Below are positions 1 through 9,684 of a stretch of 64,000 bases of DNA, piece after piece. Each line of letters opens with the position of its first letter. Within the stretch, counting starts at the first letter, position 1. The position numbers and the translations under genes were made by a program. The notes below the pieces were generated by a model that ran no database searches, had not been told where the DNA came from, and worked only from the letters and a program-made list of their open reading frames with translations. Source of the DNA: Irpex lacteus (lineage: Eukaryota; Basidiomycota; Agaricomycetes; Polyporales; Irpicaceae); the NCBI GenBank assembly GCA_001986395.2, contig MQVO02000023.1, positions 124,001-188,000 of the forward strand, given 5' to 3'.

Positions 1-1036
1 ATCAGCCACACGCATCTTCAAGCACTCCCACGCCCCGTCACGGCCCCGACGATTACCCACGTCACTTCTGCCTCTGCGTCTCGCATCACTGGCACTTACC
101 CTGAGGTGAGGGAAGGCAGGTAAATCTTATTAATGACACTTCCAGTCACTGCTAATGTACTTACTTCGTTTCCAGTCTCGATCTTTAACATTATGACCGG
201 CACTTTTGGTCTCGTTTCGTCAATCAGGCTCGAAATTATCACGGGAAAGGTAGGAAACCGCTGTGTATATGCACTATCGATGTATCCTAACTGGTAGTGT
301 TGTTTTTTATTATAACTCCATAGAATTTTTTTTTCTCTATTAGTGGGAATGCCCTTGTCGGCTGCGGGTCCAAAACAAGATTTGAGTTCATAGGTGAGCC
401 TGACTGGTTATGCATCTTTAATTGGGTCGTCTATACTCCTTATGTATGTAGGAACCAGGAAAATATATTAATTTGCTGTAAACTATGACTACGTACTATA
501 ATGCGATAATTTGTGTGGCCAGCTCGAGAAACGAAGCCCGGATTTTTTAAAGTTAAAATTCACACGGTAGGCATCTATTGGGCGCTCGATCGACATCGAC
601 ATTTTGCCACCGATTATACCAGCCGGTCTGAAGAGCGCAGTGTCAGACCGGCTGGTTACGAACCTACATCGCGACGTACATATGAAGCTCAGCACGAACA
701 TCCGTGTTGAGTCGCGATGCCTGCGGACATGGAAGGAACTCCCGGAGGTCGAGATGTCTAGGGTTCGCCGAGCTCCCAGCTTCTGGAATTCGAAGTGACG
801 CGTACACGTGCGACGACCCAGGCCTTTCCCCGATTTTGACCCTCCCGAGCGGCGTCTATTGAATGAGACCCCGCTCAAAACTCCTGGAAAGAAGCCCACG
901 CATAACTTTAGCGACAAGAAGCCGAGATATCGATAGAAGACTGCTGCGCAATGATATAACCTCCTAATCTCGTGATCAGACGGATTGGACTTCGAACAAA
1001 AAGGAGAGCGAGCCTTGCCAACCATTTGCTGTCCAG
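1..1036. other. No confident gene; intergenic or decayed sequence
   Basis: Several short open frames and intron-like GT...AG stretches are present (for example an acceptor-like tract before 176 and a donor-like site near 249). No frame gives a recognisable domain, and a 178-codon open frame on the minus strand (489-1025) has the irregular composition of chance. The only firm structure is the hairpin at 618-656. Confidence 0.4.
618..656. repeat. Perfect 13-bp inverted repeat (hairpin)
   Basis: Bases 618-630 are the exact reverse complement of 644-656, with a 13-base loop between them. The stem core is CCAGCCGGTCTG. It is GC-rich and perfect, so it would form a stable stem in RNA or single-stranded DNA. 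There is no gene context to assign a role; it could be the end structure of a decayed transposable element. Confidence 0.6.
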
Positions 1037-1331
1037 TAATAGGGCAGACTCTAGGATGCTTATTTAAGTAACAACTGAAAAGATCAAGGTGACGGTGTCA
1101 GTGGTATGGGCGCAGAGACAATAAATTTGGACTTATGTAATTGATGGCTGACACGGTGTTGGCATTGCACATAAATACGTGCAATGTCAGTGGTATCTTG
1201 ATCTGCGCAGCAAGAAGTGCAGTGTCAGTGGTATCTTGATTCGCGCAGCAAGAAGTTTGGTACTTGGTACATAATAAGTGCGGTGTCAGTGATATCCCGA
1301 TCGGCGTTTGGCCTCGGCGTTCGTGTCTCCA
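1037..1331 (+). repeat. Dispersed repeat A, copy 1
   Basis: About 295 bp that recur in the same orientation at 47,111-47,414 with only scattered substitutions and a short indel near the 3' end. Inside the unit a motif of the form GTGTCAGTGGTATCTTGAT is itself repeated at spaced intervals, followed by GCGCAGCAAGAAGT. No coding capacity, no obvious terminal inverted repeat and no clear target duplication. It could be a solo LTR, a SINE-like element or part of a larger element. Confidence 0.75.
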
Positions 1332-1773
1332 CAGTACTTACATGTGTTTTATATTCTTGCTCCTAGAGCAAGCTTACCACTTTGGATAACGATACGCGTC
1401 TGCGTTGGCGCTAATGCTGCTTTGTCAGCAACCGAGTCCAACGTCCGACCAAGCCCTTTTATCGTCATCTCGCATAGTTCAATACCTCTGGTACGAATGG
1501 TGGATTAATAAAATGTCATGAAATGGGAGCAAGACCTGCCGCCACCGTGGGCGGCCCTTGCGAGTGAGTAAGTAGGAGCAAGAAGTGCGCGCTTGAGCGC
1601 TGGCGAACGTACCGAACGTCTAGCCATAGCGAATGGGAGTGCGTGAGGCCCGAGGGACCAAATCGGGGACACTGTCGACTTATAAAGAAGATCAGGCAGG
1701 AACTTCGTCTCTCTTTGCCACAATTCACTACCTCCGCATCTTCCGACCTATCACTACTGCTCGTTCTATCCTA

Positions 1774-2851
1774 ATGAGCGGCAACGAATCCGATCAAAGC
1801 CCCTTCCGGCCATGCAAATCGCGCGTCCACTATCATGCACAGGAGAAACTCATCATCCAAGTCAAGCGCTTTTCCTCCGTCTCCAGACGCAAAGCTACAG
1901 CGCTGAACTGCCATTGTATCTAGGCTGAAGCCACTCTATTTCGGGTCCAGAAGTGCCTTCTTATCCTTCTATCACCGGTGTTGCGAAACCTGCTACAGGG
2001 CACAGGGCAATCACTCCGAGTCCCCACTGGCAGTGGCACGGAGCACTGGCACACTCCTGCCCTCGGGACAACCGACGAGACCCCTCTCGTTATCCCACTG
2101 AGAGCTGTAGAGTTCTCCGTGTTGATGAACTTTGTCCTTGGAGGCTCTAGGCACGTCTGTTGTCATTCATTGATGCTGCTCTACTCTAACCGCTTGGAAT
2201 CACAGCGAGAATTTAGATATGAATGTTGAACATGGACCTCAAGACCCTAATCCTTATACTTCTATCCATCTCCTCAGAGCTGCCTCACACTTGGATATTG
2301 TGCCCATAAAGCAAATTGCTCTTCGTGAACTGGAGAAGTGCGAGCAGCTAGATCTTATCTCTCCAGCAATGAAGCTCTCCCTCGCTGTGGAGCTTCGCAT
2401 CCTCCCTTGGATCCGTCCGGCAGTTATCTCCCTTCTCAAAAACCCTCACCTACCGGTCGTCGAGGCAGACATCGTCGACCTTGGCCCTCATCTTCTACAT
2501 GATCTACTTGTGTGGAGAGATAAGATCGACGCTCTTCGCCTTGCCACCGTTGCTGATTATATTTTCGACGTGCTTGACCTGCCGGCTTGTCCGCGCCCTA
2601 TGGAGTGTTACAAGAGCATCATCACATGCTGGAGGGGCATTCGCACGAACAAGTACTTGTCTTTCGGCAGGTACAATGGAGAGTTGCTAATTAGACTAGA
2701 ATCGGCTGAAGTTTGCGAAGATTGCTGCACGGAAGTCTTGACACATTTCCAGGGGAAGCGCATTTTATTAGCAGAGGATGATCTTGTAAAGGAAGCGGCA
2801 GACTGGATGTATTGTAAATGGCACATAGAGGCTGGATCGTTTGAATTGTAG
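1774..2851 (+). CDS. BTB/POZ-fold protein (paralogue 1 of 4)
   Basis: Small BTB/POZ-type protein of the family expanded in Agaricomycetes. BTB folds mediate protein-protein contacts, but the function of this subfamily is not known. Predicted exons are 1774-1860, 1924-2150 and 2206-2851, about 319 aa. Exon 1 carries the family lead-in (SRVHYHAQEKLIIQ), exon 2 the BTB core (AEATLFRV...ETPLVIPLRAVEFSVLMNFV), and exon 3 the helical half and a cysteine-bearing tail. The two other intact paralogues in this window share the same intron positions and phases (0 then 2), which is why this start and these junctions were chosen. The second intron then needs a GC-AG boundary at 2151, with a CTAAC branch site inside it. 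If that splice is wrong, the gene may be damaged. Same strand as the paralogue at 3.9 kb. Confidence 0.65.
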
Positions 2852-2892
2852 CCTAATGGTCAGCTCTACTAGTATGCAAAGTGCCTTCACTA

Positions 2893-2927
2893 AGTTGGAA
2901 GTTGGGGAAGTTGGGGAAGTTGGGGAG
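2893..2927. repeat. Short tandem repeat, GTTGGGGAA-type unit
   Basis: About three and a half copies of a 9-bp unit (GTTGGGGAA with one variant copy) lie just after the stop codon of the first BTB gene. Simple-sequence repeat with no sign of function. Confidence 0.7.
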
Positions 2928-3371
2928 TTCCCGGCCCGGGGGTCGCCAATAAACTTGAACTTGTCCGCAAAATGGTTGCCAACTCGCTGCGCGGCAGACC
3001 AGTAGCGCGACTGCCAGTAGCAAATAGTACGCATATCAACGTTCAATTTTCAATGTTCAACGCTCAGCGCTCAGCGCTCAACCGCGGACCCACTCGTAGT
3101 CCCGTACCTCCATAAGCCTTCCCCAATCCGGAAACGTCTGGTTCGAGACTAAGTCGTAGTACTCTATGTGTATTGAATGTACTACTGCTAGCCTCACTAG
3201 TCTCCCAGTTCGGGAAGGCATGAGAGCCGGAACCGAAGGTAGAACTGCAGCTGCTGCCAGCCGTCTGAGTGCGTACCTATGTACTAGTATATGTACCAGT
3301 ACGATAATTTTGTGGCGTATTGTCCAGGAATGGTGCTGGTGCCCCGGGCCAGGGGTCATACTTACTACTAA

Positions 3372-3576
3372 TACAGCTAACACCAGAACGTTAGGCCGCA
3401 TTTTCTCGTACACACATAGAGCGGATCACCAAAAACCTCCGGCCGTTGACCCAGACATGAGCTGGAGCGAATGGGACGCGTCGAAGCCTTTGCGGCAGCA
3501 GTGCCGCCATCATCCCGCCAAGTCCGCCTATGTGTAAATTGATGGCATGTGGCCTAACGTTCTGGTTTTAGCTGTA
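3372..3576. mobile_element. Candidate MITE with 26-bp terminal inverted repeats
   Basis: Bases 3372-3397 match the reverse complement of 3551-3576 at 25 of 26 positions. The ends begin TACAGCTAA and finish TTAGCTGTA. The 205-bp span has no transposase. Length, near-perfect ends and the TA at both tips fit a non-autonomous Tc1/mariner-like MITE, though a TA duplication cannot be separated from the ends themselves. The interior has a short chance open frame. Only one copy was noticed in this window. Confidence 0.5.
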
Positions 3577-3925
3577 AGCAATAACAATTGATTCCCTATA
3601 TCTCAGAGTATGAGGGTTTTTTTTCGCTTTAAGTTGGTGTCCACTAAAAGCTTGCTGCTCTCTTGACACGTGTTGACCGAATGTCCATCCGGGCCTAACG
3701 TAAGTACCATATGTTTGGGTTCGAAAGCCGATATTTAGGCCTTGAAAAATTGATCATAAGAGTACTGTCCGACGACAAGATTGATGCCCGTGGCTTGACA
3801 ACTTGAACGAAACGTAAGTGAATCAGGTTCTCCGATACAACTTCACTATCACCGGCAGTATATGACCGTCAGAGAAACTGCTCCCGCCAGTCACCACCCA
3901 TACTCCATCGCTCAACTTGAACGCC

Positions 3926-4990
3926 ATGTCCAGCACCAGCCCCTGCGCCTCCATCGAGGAGACAAGTAGATTCCATTACTATCTCGATGGGAATCTGACC
4001 TTGCAGGTGAACGGTCAGTGTAGGCTGCATAGTTAGATGGAGCTGATCTATCCGTGAAATCTCTTCCTCAGGTGGAAAAAACGGATTTTTCGAGTTTATC
4101 GAGAGGCACTCGTCCGACGCTCAATCGCGTTTGACGCAATGCTGTCTATTCCACCGAGCTTAGCTTCAGAAGGACGCCATGACGAGACTCCCATTCTTCT
4201 GGATGGAATAAAAGCTGATGACTTCGAGGTGCTCTTGGATTTCATCTTCCTGCGGATGTAAGCGATAGTCCTATCACCCCCCTCCATTGCTGATCCATCT
4301 TTCTGCTATCAGGCAGCTCTCTGACTGGACTATCCCAAAGATATGTACTGTGGTGGAACAGGCACAGCGCTGGATGATGTACTCTGTCTTCGACGCTGCA
4401 TTAGATATGCTCATCGAACACCCTGGTGCCGATCCCGCCATGCGCTTGAATATCGCCGTGCAATACAACATAGCACTCTCAAGATTTGAGGACGATTTTC
4501 AAGTGCTTCTTCAAGGCCCCTGGAGCAGCATCCCACCGCAAAGTCTCTTTCCACTCGGGCCACATTTTCTCAGGGATCTCATCAATGCCCGCGGACAACT
4601 GCAAGGCGACAGGATCTATGCAGCCTTGCCTATCGAGTTTGCACCCAGCCCAGATTGCACAGACCCATGTGCTTGCGCAAAGGTGTGGCAGAAGATCTGG
4701 AGTCGAAACTTTAAGTACGCAAAATGTTTATGCTCGATGTATATCTACCTTCTCTCATACACTGCACCCCGTTACTCAGGCGCCTGCTTCGTAACCACTA
4801 CATCTCCTTTGCACAATTCGCCCATTCCGTGCGTGTCGCTGCAAATGCCTCCAAAATGGCCACGTGTGGCTGTTCAAGCTCAGCTTTGGTAGGATTGCAG
4901 GAGGTTGTTAACACCAACTTAAACGCTGTTGGACGGGCGGTCGCTCATTTAAAGAGCTGTTTGTCACCTGCAAGTGAGAATTCGCAGTAA
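3926..4990 (+). pseudogene. BTB/POZ-fold protein (paralogue 2), one-base frameshift
   Basis: Second BTB paralogue. Exons by phase: 3926-4006 (27 codons ending in LTLQ), 4072-4257 (BTB core, FRVYREALVRRS...DDFEVLLDFIF), 4313-4714 and 4780-4990. The three later exons join in perfect phase, and exon 1 has the family lead-in FHYYLDGNL. Exon 1 to exon 2 is off by one base. The family pattern (V/A)-E-x-x-(L/I)-F-R-(V/L) appears only if one A is removed from the six-A run at 4075-4080. So this is either a recent pseudogene or a homopolymer sequencing error. It has one more intron than the intact paralogues at 45.8 and 48.2 kb. The tail is cysteine-poor compared with those copies. Confidence 0.65.
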
Positions 4991-5542
4991 TCGTAGCATA
5001 TGTTAATAGCCACGTACCATACACGAGCTTTCAAAACCTGGCTGAGAGAGCAGTCGCATCGCCTGGAATCCCTTTGTGGATGAACCATGCAATTCGCCGG
5101 TGGCTAAAGAAATGCGAGCGCTCAGTCTGTAATTACTTACGACGATCCTTGAGTTTGTTTTTCATGATCCGGGCACAAACCTTAACTGCAGCGATTGATC
5201 AATCAGTAAGTATATTGCCCATGCGACCCAGCCCGCAGGGCCATATGGCCCAGTGGATTACCCCGCCCAGTCTATACTCGCAGTCGGCCACGCAAAAGCA
5301 TTGTTAAGCCAGATCCCACGAATCTGACCGAAACCGAATAATCAATGACCATATAAATCACGTATCACAACGTATTGCCAATATGGGAGGGCCAGAGCTA
5401 TGATCCCGCGCTCAGCGTAGGGCTAGGAACCGGGTAAGGTCGTCTTTGCTGGTCAAGACATCTCAGTAGGTTCACAACCCATGGCAAACTTGGTCTCCGC
5501 GTTACTTATAGCCTTTCATTACGGCCATCAAAGCAAGGTCGA
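4991..5542. other. Intergenic, no gene seen
   Basis: Between the second BTB gene and the outer edge of the left inverted-repeat arm. Open frames are short and give no recognisable domain. No repeat was noticed in it. Confidence 0.4.
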
Positions 5543-5544
5543 TC

Positions 5545-7140
5545 TTCGCTTTGCCGGAGAGGAATGTACCTCATGCTATCTCGATAGATCGATTGCAACG
5601 CAGTCGCACTGTGGCAGGAACTTAGATTTTCATAGCGAGTAAGAACAGAAACAACCCACCATGAGCCGACGGGAACCCTCATAAGGCCGCGGCGCTCGAC
5701 AAGAGAAGTGGTAGTTTGATCTAATCCGTAGTTGCGTTTAGAGACCTGAAAACTCGTGAGCACTTCTGTACGTTAGTCCGTAATAAAGCACTCACGCCTC
5801 TTTCAGAATGTCACTCTGCACCTCTTTCTAGTCATGTCGGTCCTCGACATCTTCTGAAGACTCTCTGCGCTACCCATGTCACTGCCGATGCTGGTAACAA
5901 CTTCCGGCGGTGAATATGTCGGTATACCTTATATGCATCAGTGATGTCGGTACCTTAGTTGTGTAGGTCTCTGCGGCGTAGAAAAAAGCACGCAACGTTA
6001 TGGGATCAATTTACGCGATGATATCAGGCGGGATATCACATAGACTAGCACCCCACCCAGGTGGGATATGATCAGCAACGGTACGGCCGATGTAGAAGGC
6101 GTTCGAAAAAATGCGCGCTCCCTTGGTGAACTTTGACCACTGACCATCGTCGGCCAACGCACTTATCACGAGAGTTGCTCATAACGTCTCACGAGAGCCG
6201 TGTCTATAACGTTGCGTGTCTGTCTGGGAAGCCTCGAGGCCTGAGATCATGTATGAGCTTGACTTCCTAAGCTCGATACCTTACTTTCGGAGTCCTGATC
6301 GCAAAATCCGGGCTCTGTGGACTTGAGTCAGTAAAGCTAGCGAAGCAATGCACTGATGGTTACCAATCAAGCGGACACAAGCATTGTCGAGGATGTCCTC
6401 CCCGTAGCGAGTGCGAAGGTCCTTGTCATCCACATGTCCCACAGTCTGCGTGCGGACCCAACCTACGTAGAAAGAGTCGTCGTAATCCTTCATACAGCTA
6501 TCGAAATACTTGGTGTAGCCCATTACCCGGGGCATCTCGATGAAGCTTTCGATAATTCCGGCGGCATCGATGGGGACGGGGTCAGCGGCGTTATCGTTAT
6601 CGCGAGCAACAGGATGAGGGAAGACGCTGATGACATTCAACCCAAACGAATCTTGGTCTTAGTTTCCGCGAGATCAGGGATTCGGTGCGTAATAGGCCCA
6701 AATCAGCTCAAATTTTATTATACCGAAGAGGGAGGGGTACGAAAGACCGAGGATATTGAAGGCTATCGATGTCTCCTTCGCCGAGGATGTACAGACGCTG
6801 TGGGCCTCAAGTCGCATCCCTTAGCCCGGTAGCATGCATCTAGCTAAGTAATTCATCGTCAGCGAAAGCATGTAAGGGGAAAGGGGGAAAAGGAGGAAGC
6901 AAATAAACTCAAAGCACTCGTTAGGCAGAGGTACTCGCCCCAGCTCTCGAACTCGGAGTGCCTCCGGTTGAAGAGTATTGCGAGAGAAATCTTTGACATC
7001 GGGTGCAGGCCGACATTGCCGAGCGGTGTGAGGCTAGGTTTGGTGTTGAGGTTAGGTGTAGAGGGTACAGCACACGCCCTGTTGGTATTGGGGTGTGCAT
7101 GAGGGACAGGCACCGCACTACCAAGCGAGGGGGGCGGCAT
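5545..7140 (-). pseudogene. Unknown multi-exon gene fragments (left arm)
   Basis: Minus-strand coding-like stretches at 6859-7140, 6281-6640 and 5545-5763 are separated by intron-like sequence. The middle one contains PVPIDAAGIIESF and DDSFYVGWVRTQTVGHVDDKD, whose regular composition suggests a true protein. The last one is cut by the arm boundary. I do not recognise the family, and the pieces may belong to more than one gene. The mirror copy in the right arm is identical apart from the final residues at the arm edge. No intact start-to-stop model could be built. Confidence 0.3.
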
Positions 7141-7832
7141 TGGCGCTTCTGAGAGGACGTTCCAGCTTAATGCAAGAGAAAGGTAACTTGAAGATCATTT
7201 GAAACCGGTGACAATGACGGTGACAATGCTACCGAGACAGCCGTTGCATCGATATCTTATAGCTGGGATATGCGTTCTTGAAAGACTTGTGTATAGCGCC
7301 ATTGAGAACACTGGTTCGTTCAGGTTCGTTCGGCGCGTTTGGCCCTTCAAGTTTGTCCCTGAGCGACATTAGATAGGCAGTCAAACACTTTTCTTAGTCT
7401 CCTCAGGATCATCTGTCTGCTGACTTCGACACTGGCACACTAGATCATCGGAAATGAGAGCCCATTCCGCAAACCACATCACACTGAGAGCCATACCAGA
7501 CATCGATCCGGGTTCAACCCTCGATCCCTCCCCACCCATGGTCCTTGTACTCGCAAACGGGTATTTCTTGTTTTCCCCCAGTCAATGGCCTCCTGATCAG
7601 TAGGTGCGAACTGGAACTGCTTGCTGCCATACTTCTTCGTGATTTACTGGACTGCTGCAGCAGTTTCTTCGATCGCGGAGAGTGCCTTGGAGCTTGAAAA
7701 CTGGGGCGTGTTCGACAAGGTAGGCACGCGAGGCCGGCACTGGCATTGTCACGGTTCAACGTTCATGGCTGCCATCACTAAGAATATGCAACGTCAGAAA
7801 CGCGAGTCGATTGTTAGGAGGAGAGAGCTGAC
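7141..7832. other. No gene recognised
   Basis: Sequence inside the left arm between the unknown fragment and the 115-bp element. It has short open frames on both strands (7514-7759 minus, 7621-7848 plus) that overlap each other, and neither shows a domain. Confidence 0.35.
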
Positions 7833-7947
7833 TAGTATCGTACAGTAACTCGACACTGTATATATTTGGGCACCTACGAACGTGTGGGCCATGTGTGTGG
7901 TATTCATACTTTCTTGTAAGGCGATCACTACTTAGTCACTAGTACTA
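7833..7947. mobile_element. 115-bp short element, left-arm copy
   Basis: It runs from TAGTATCGTACAG to TCACTAGTACTA. Nearly identical copies lie in the right arm (36,433-36,547) and outside the inverted repeat at 49,569-49,683, where one substitution was seen. Both ends carry TAGTA, and short palindromic ACTTAGT motifs lie near the termini, so it resembles a very small MITE. The Plavaka reading frame ends inside its 3' border, so insertion of the element may have truncated that gene. Confidence 0.6.
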
Positions 7948-8501
7948 AGTACAGTCTCGGCACGCTGAAAGCGTGGTCGGCGGGAGGGCAGTTGCTGGTC
8001 AATGATGCGATTAAGCTCACGGGAGTTTTTATAGGAAAGGTCAAGAGCGAGTTGTAACTGTCAAATGTGATGTCAATATGGCTTGTACAGTGCTAAGCAA
8101 CCACTTACACCAGGTAGGGATAGTAATTCCGACATTGCGGTCGAGCCTTGACCTCGTAACTTCGCCCACCGTGCTACCTTCCAGTCAAGTTGCGAGACGG
8201 AGGGAGCGTATGGGTTACTTCCTCGGACATCCACAGGCCGGCTATTCCCTGCAGAGCTTTCATCATCCACAGGATCTCCTGCACCGGGTCCTTCGGCTGA
8301 GCGAGGAAAATGTTCGACAAAAACCCGCTGCCGTAGAGAGGCCTCAACGGCATCTCTCCCGGACCCCGGGGCCCTACGAGTTTCTACATCTTCTTCAGCA
8401 TCTACATCCATTGGCCCTGCCATGTATTCATCGTCGTCGTCATCCATGGGCTCCCCCAGCTCTTGCATGCTCCTGCTGAAGCTTTCAGTACTTTGCAACA
8501 A
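7932..8501 (-). pseudogene. Plavaka-type transposase, 5' fragment (left arm)
   Basis: N-terminal part of a transposase of the Plavaka group of fungal DNA transposons. The signature is read in two exons: first FVEHFPRSAEG and SQLDWKVARWAKLRG, then after a short intron LSYKNSRELNRIIDQQLPS and RPRFQRAE. This matches the start of the conserved Plavaka region (W-ARWAKLRG followed by LSYKNSRELN). The catalytic part is absent: the frame stops inside the adjacent 115-bp element. Upstream exons may extend to about 8800 but are less clear. It lies head to head with the P450 fragment that starts at 8851. It cannot encode an active transposase. Confidence 0.75.
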
Positions 8502-8850
8502 GCTTCACAGAATGCTATGATAGACTGACCGTTCAGCTTCAGCTCAGCTCCCTCTTCCTCATCGTGAAGCATGTCATCTAGATGCTGCTCGTCACCCCAC
8601 CCCGGAAAATCATCAGTTGCGGATCTTTCAAAATCAGACAGCGAGCAGATATGGGACAATTGAAGGTAGATACAATACGGAGTGAAGGAAGTGAGATCGT
8701 GGGTTGCCAAACAGATCGGGCGTCTATATCCGGCAAGTTCTGTGTTCAACTTGCAACGCGTAACCTTCGTGTTACAGCAACGTTCACCAGCAACGCCCAC
8801 CTCGTTCCCCTCCCCTTTCCTTCTTCCATTCCCGTACTTTATCTTTCACC

Positions 8851-9215
8851 ATGAGCGTTGTAAGCAACGCTACTTCGTATTTTCGACCCGCTGTACGTGA
8901 CACGTCCTGTCTGGCATACCACGCATTTACTAATGGGTTTACCATAGAACCTCGATGCGAACTTGACCTGGGTTGTCATCGCGGCCGCAGATCTTTACTT
9001 CGTTCTGCCTCTCTTCATCCGGGAAGAATATCGTTGACAAGGACGGTCACTCCATCCCTCCTGGTCCCTTGATGCGCCTTCCTTACCTGCCTGACTACCC
9101 TGAGCGCACCCTTCACGGATGGCCACAGAATCGGTCCGCTTTACTCTTTCTTCTTGGGGAAGAAAATTAACACCACACCAAGCCACAGCGAACACGAAAG
9201 CTCACTTTGAGGGGT
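8851..9215 (+). pseudogene. Cytochrome P450, 5' fragment with frameshifts (left arm)
   Basis: Start of a fungal cytochrome P450 (haem monooxygenase, normally ER-anchored). Exon 1 begins MSVVSNATSY; after an intron ending near 8948 follows a hydrophobic segment (WVVIAAADLYFVLPLF), the membrane anchor. Then comes the proline hinge and substrate-access start (IVDKDGHSIPPGPL, LPDYPERTLHGW) and GPLYSFFLGKK. The reading frame changes once between the anchor and IVDKDG (an apparent extra G near 9027) and again after HGWPQ. Everything downstream, including the ExxR and haem-Cys motifs, is missing. It is therefore a dead fragment. The same lesions are in the right-arm copy. Confidence 0.75.
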
Positions 9216-9684
9216 TGTATGGTATCCACATAGCTGTCGAAGCTGTCAAGAGGTGAGCGGCACTTATTTAGCTCTCATACGATGAATAACTCCAGTCTCC
9301 CCAAGGCAGACGAGACACCTACCAACTTTCGTGCCTCAAGATCGCTGCCGAATAACTCCCCACAGGATTCAACCTTTACACCGTCCGTTCTCGTAGGGGT
9401 AAATGAATCTCAATGGTTACGGGAAATCGGGCCAGTGGGGGCGCCGGTGCAGTTGCGCCCTCCCACCCTTGTTCTCCTCGGACGAAGGTACGGCAGTTGC
9501 CGGTTACTCCCCCGATTTTTCTCTGGTAGAAAACCCGAAGCTCGAAATGACTGTAGACAGTGCTGTGCCCGAGGTGCCACAACCGGCGCGGAAGGGCAGA
9601 GTGCTGCGAGTGGTCGGCTCTGGCTCTTCCCCCTCCTCCTAACGCCTCGCCGTGCATGGAATTGCAATCCTCCCTCAAAATAAC
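9216..9684. other. Repeat-derived sequence between P450 and OPT remnants
   Basis: It includes a tract at about 9293-9350 (GTCTCCCCAAGGCAGACGA... then ACCTACCAACTTTCGTGCCT) that recurs at 52,228-52,275 and in part near 45,655, so it is a piece of a dispersed repeat. Open frames here overlap on both strands and show no domain. Confidence 0.45.

Noticed and set aside
489..1025. 178-codon minus-strand protein
   Set aside because: Composition is irregular, the opposite strand contains a perfect hairpin and other open frames, and no motif is seen.
7505..7545. tRNA-like T arm (GGGTTCAACCC)
   Set aside because: No matching acceptor stem, anticodon arm or A box at the proper distance.
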